A DNA stretch of 6,469 bases, from assembly GCA_007131525.1 (NCBI GenBank), contig SLQK01000057.1, positions 1 to 6,469 on the forward strand. Reading direction: 5' to 3'. The DNA comes from Nitriliruptoraceae bacterium. Lineage in GTDB: Bacteria; Actinomycetota; Nitriliruptoria; Nitriliruptorales; Nitriliruptoraceae. This document shows positions 5,812-6,469 of this stretch, piece by piece (the stretch's first letter is position 1; every line of letters starts with the position of its first letter). Under the pieces are notes generated by a model that saw nothing but the letters and a program-made list of their open reading frames with translations, was not told the origin of the DNA and did not search any database. The translations under genes and the position numbers were made by a program.

Positions 5812-5816
5812 AGGAG
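5812..5816 (+). promoter_or_regulatory. Ribosome binding site for acyP
   Basis: AGGAG ends nine bases before the ATG at 5826 and six before a GTG at 5823. Either is possible; both give proteins of normal length. The further upstream GTG at 5799 would place this site inside the coding region and is disfavoured. Confidence 0.6.
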
Positions 5817-5825
5817 CTGCAGGTG

Positions 5826-6119
5826 ATGTCAGAGCCGACGGTGGCGACGCGCGTGGTGGTCCAGGGCCGGGTGCAGGGGGTGTTCTTCCGGGCGTCGACC
5901 CAGGACCAGGCCCGCGCCCACGGCGTCACCGGGTGGGTCCGCAACCGTGCCGACGGTGCGGTCGAGGCCTGGCTGGAGGGACCCCGTCAGGCCGTGGACG
6001 CGGTCACCGACTGGATCGCCGGCGGTGGGCCACGCCACGCCGCGGTCGACCGGATCGACACCGAGGACGTGGACCCGGCTGGCCATCAGGGCTTCAGCGT
6101 GCGCCACGACGCCCGCTGA
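5826..6119 (+). CDS. acyP: Acylphosphatase
   Basis: A small cytoplasmic enzyme that hydrolyses acyl phosphates such as acetyl phosphate or 1,3-bisphosphoglycerate to carboxylate and phosphate. With the ATG start it has 97 residues, close to the family's ~90. The phosphate-binding loop is GRVQGVFFR (residues 14-22) with catalytic Arg 22, and the second signature GVTGWVRNRADGAVE (33-47) contains catalytic Asn 40. The C-terminal segment GFSVRHDAR forms the last strand. The start lies 39 bases after the Fpg-family stop, so they are probably co-transcribed. acyP next to fpg and ahead of smc is a recurrent actinobacterial arrangement. Its physiological substrate cannot be told from sequence. Confidence 0.95.
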   Translation: MSEPTVATRVVVQGRVQGVFFRASTQDQARAHGVTGWVRNRADGAVEAWLEGPRQAVDAVTDWIAGGGPRHAAVDRIDTEDVDPAGHQGFSVRHDAR

Positions 6120-6151
6120 GCGCGCCCCGACGCTCGTCGAGCGGTCCCGTG

Positions 6152-6181
6152 TGGACCCTGGCAGGCCGACGCGACTACCCT
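6152..6181 (+). promoter_or_regulatory. Candidate promoter for the small coiled-coil gene
   Basis: TGGACC (6152-6157) and TACCCT (6176-6181) are separated by 18 bases. The first matches four of six TTGACA positions and the second fits TANNNT. Initiation near 6188 would leave a leader of about 50 bases before the ATG at 6238. The hexamer is the same as that upstream of DUF177. Confidence 0.45.
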
Positions 6182-6237
6182 CGGGATGCCGGCAGTTGGG
6201 TCGGCGGTGTCCTGGCGTCACTCGGAGGCGGCGGTCG

Positions 6238-6444
6238 ATGAGCAAGGCCCTGTTCGGCGCGTACGCCACCCCGTCAGGGGTCGCCCTGCTCGACGAGATC
6301 CGCCGCCTGCGGGCTCGGGTGCAGGAACTGGAAGCGGCCCTGGCGGCGGCGGAGGCCGCTGCCGGCGGTGCCAGCGGCGACGACGCGCAGCGGACCGAGG
6401 ATGCGCCAAGCGTTGACGAGGTCCCGGCTCCCGCCGGTCGGTGA
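6238..6444 (+). CDS. Small coiled-coil hypothetical protein (68 aa)
   Basis: The product starts MSKALFGAYATPSG, continues with a predicted coiled-coil helix, LLDEIRRLRARVQELEAALA (residues 18-37), extended by an Ala/Glu run to about 42, and ends in a hydrophilic Gly/Asp/Pro-rich tail (43-68). GGAGG at 6224-6228 is nine bases before the ATG, and a candidate promoter lies further upstream, so it looks like a real independent gene. The layout of a short conserved-looking head followed by a leucine-heptad helix resembles small uncharacterised actinobacterial proteins I have a vague memory of, but I cannot name a family. No membrane segment, signal peptide or cysteine. The function is unknown; dimerisation or partner binding through the helix is inferred. 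An in-frame upstream extension from 5947 is an out-of-frame shadow of acyP. Confidence 0.7.
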   Translation: MSKALFGAYATPSGVALLDEIRRLRARVQELEAALAAAEAAAGGASGDDAQRTEDAPSVDEVPAPAGR

Positions 6445-6455
6445 CCCCGCACCGG

Positions 6456-6461
6456 TAGCAT
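6456..6461 (+). promoter_or_regulatory. Possible -10 element for the next gene (beyond right edge)
   Basis: TAGCAT fits TANNNT and lies 12 bases after the stop of the small coiled-coil gene, at the very end of the window. No clear -35 is seen. By actinobacterial gene order the gene beyond could be smc, but nothing of it is visible. Confidence 0.3.
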
Positions 6462-6469
6462 CGGCGGCC

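Noticed and set aside
6131..6143. Small hairpin after acyP (5-bp stem, 3-base loop) as a terminator
   Set aside because: The stem is too short and no T-tract follows; it cannot be separated from chance.
5702..6241. A 179-residue plus-strand frame overlapping acyP
   Set aside because: It is in a different frame from acyP, whose catalytic Arg and Asn motifs are clear, and it yields Gly/Arg/Pro-rich shadow sequence.

Overview
The window is a dense, plus-strand-only stretch of a very GC-rich genome whose codons end mostly in G or C. Gene order and protein sequences point to the Actinomycetota: rsmD and coaD, a SepIVA-type DivIVA-like protein, a YceD/DUF177 protein, rpmF (L32), rnc, an Fpg-family protein and acylphosphatase. 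In mycobacteria and their relatives the segment sepIVA–DUF177–rnc–fpg–acyP leads into smc, so smc may lie just past the right edge. I cannot fix the genus. A deep-branching class such as the Nitriliruptoria or Acidimicrobiia is an impression from protein resemblance, not something demonstrated.

Layout. Bases 2–1192 encode the C-terminal part of an oligopeptidase B-like S9 serine peptidase with a complete Ser-Asp-His triad and an extra repetitive Ala/Asp/Pro/Thr tail. Its stop overlaps the start of rsmD (1192–1740), a 16S rRNA methyltransferase. It is followed by coaD (1783–2259), a coenzyme A biosynthesis enzyme. After a 132-base gap comes a short SepIVA-like coiled-coil protein (2392–2991), closed by an 18-base perfect palindrome. 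A candidate promoter then leads to the cysteine-rich DUF177 gene (3184–3717). A degenerate 12-base tandem repeat starts at the DUF177 stop codon and fills part of the gap before rpmF (3863–4042, 59 aa). The genes rnc (4050–4874), an Fpg/MutM-family protein (4941–5786) and acyP (5826–6119) follow closely. A separate small coiled-coil gene (6238–6444) has its own candidate promoter, and a further -10-like element lies at the right edge.

How the genes fit together. Most are housekeeping: ribosome assembly and RNA processing (RsmD, DUF177, L32, RNase III), CoA synthesis, septum and cell-wall growth (SepIVA-like) and DNA repair (Fpg position). The DUF177–rpmF pair matches the classical yceD–rpmF arrangement.

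The most notable object is the Fpg-family protein. It sits at the usual mutM position and keeps the overall fold signature, including the helix-two-turn-helix region and a four-cysteine zinc finger. It has nevertheless lost the catalytic N-terminal proline, the hairpin lysine, the HLGMSG motif, the Asn of GIGN, the void-filling residues and the zinc-finger arginine. It looks like a pseudo-glycosylase or a functionally diverged DNA-binding relative. I found no tRNA or rRNA gene, CRISPR array, insertion sequence or prophage gene.
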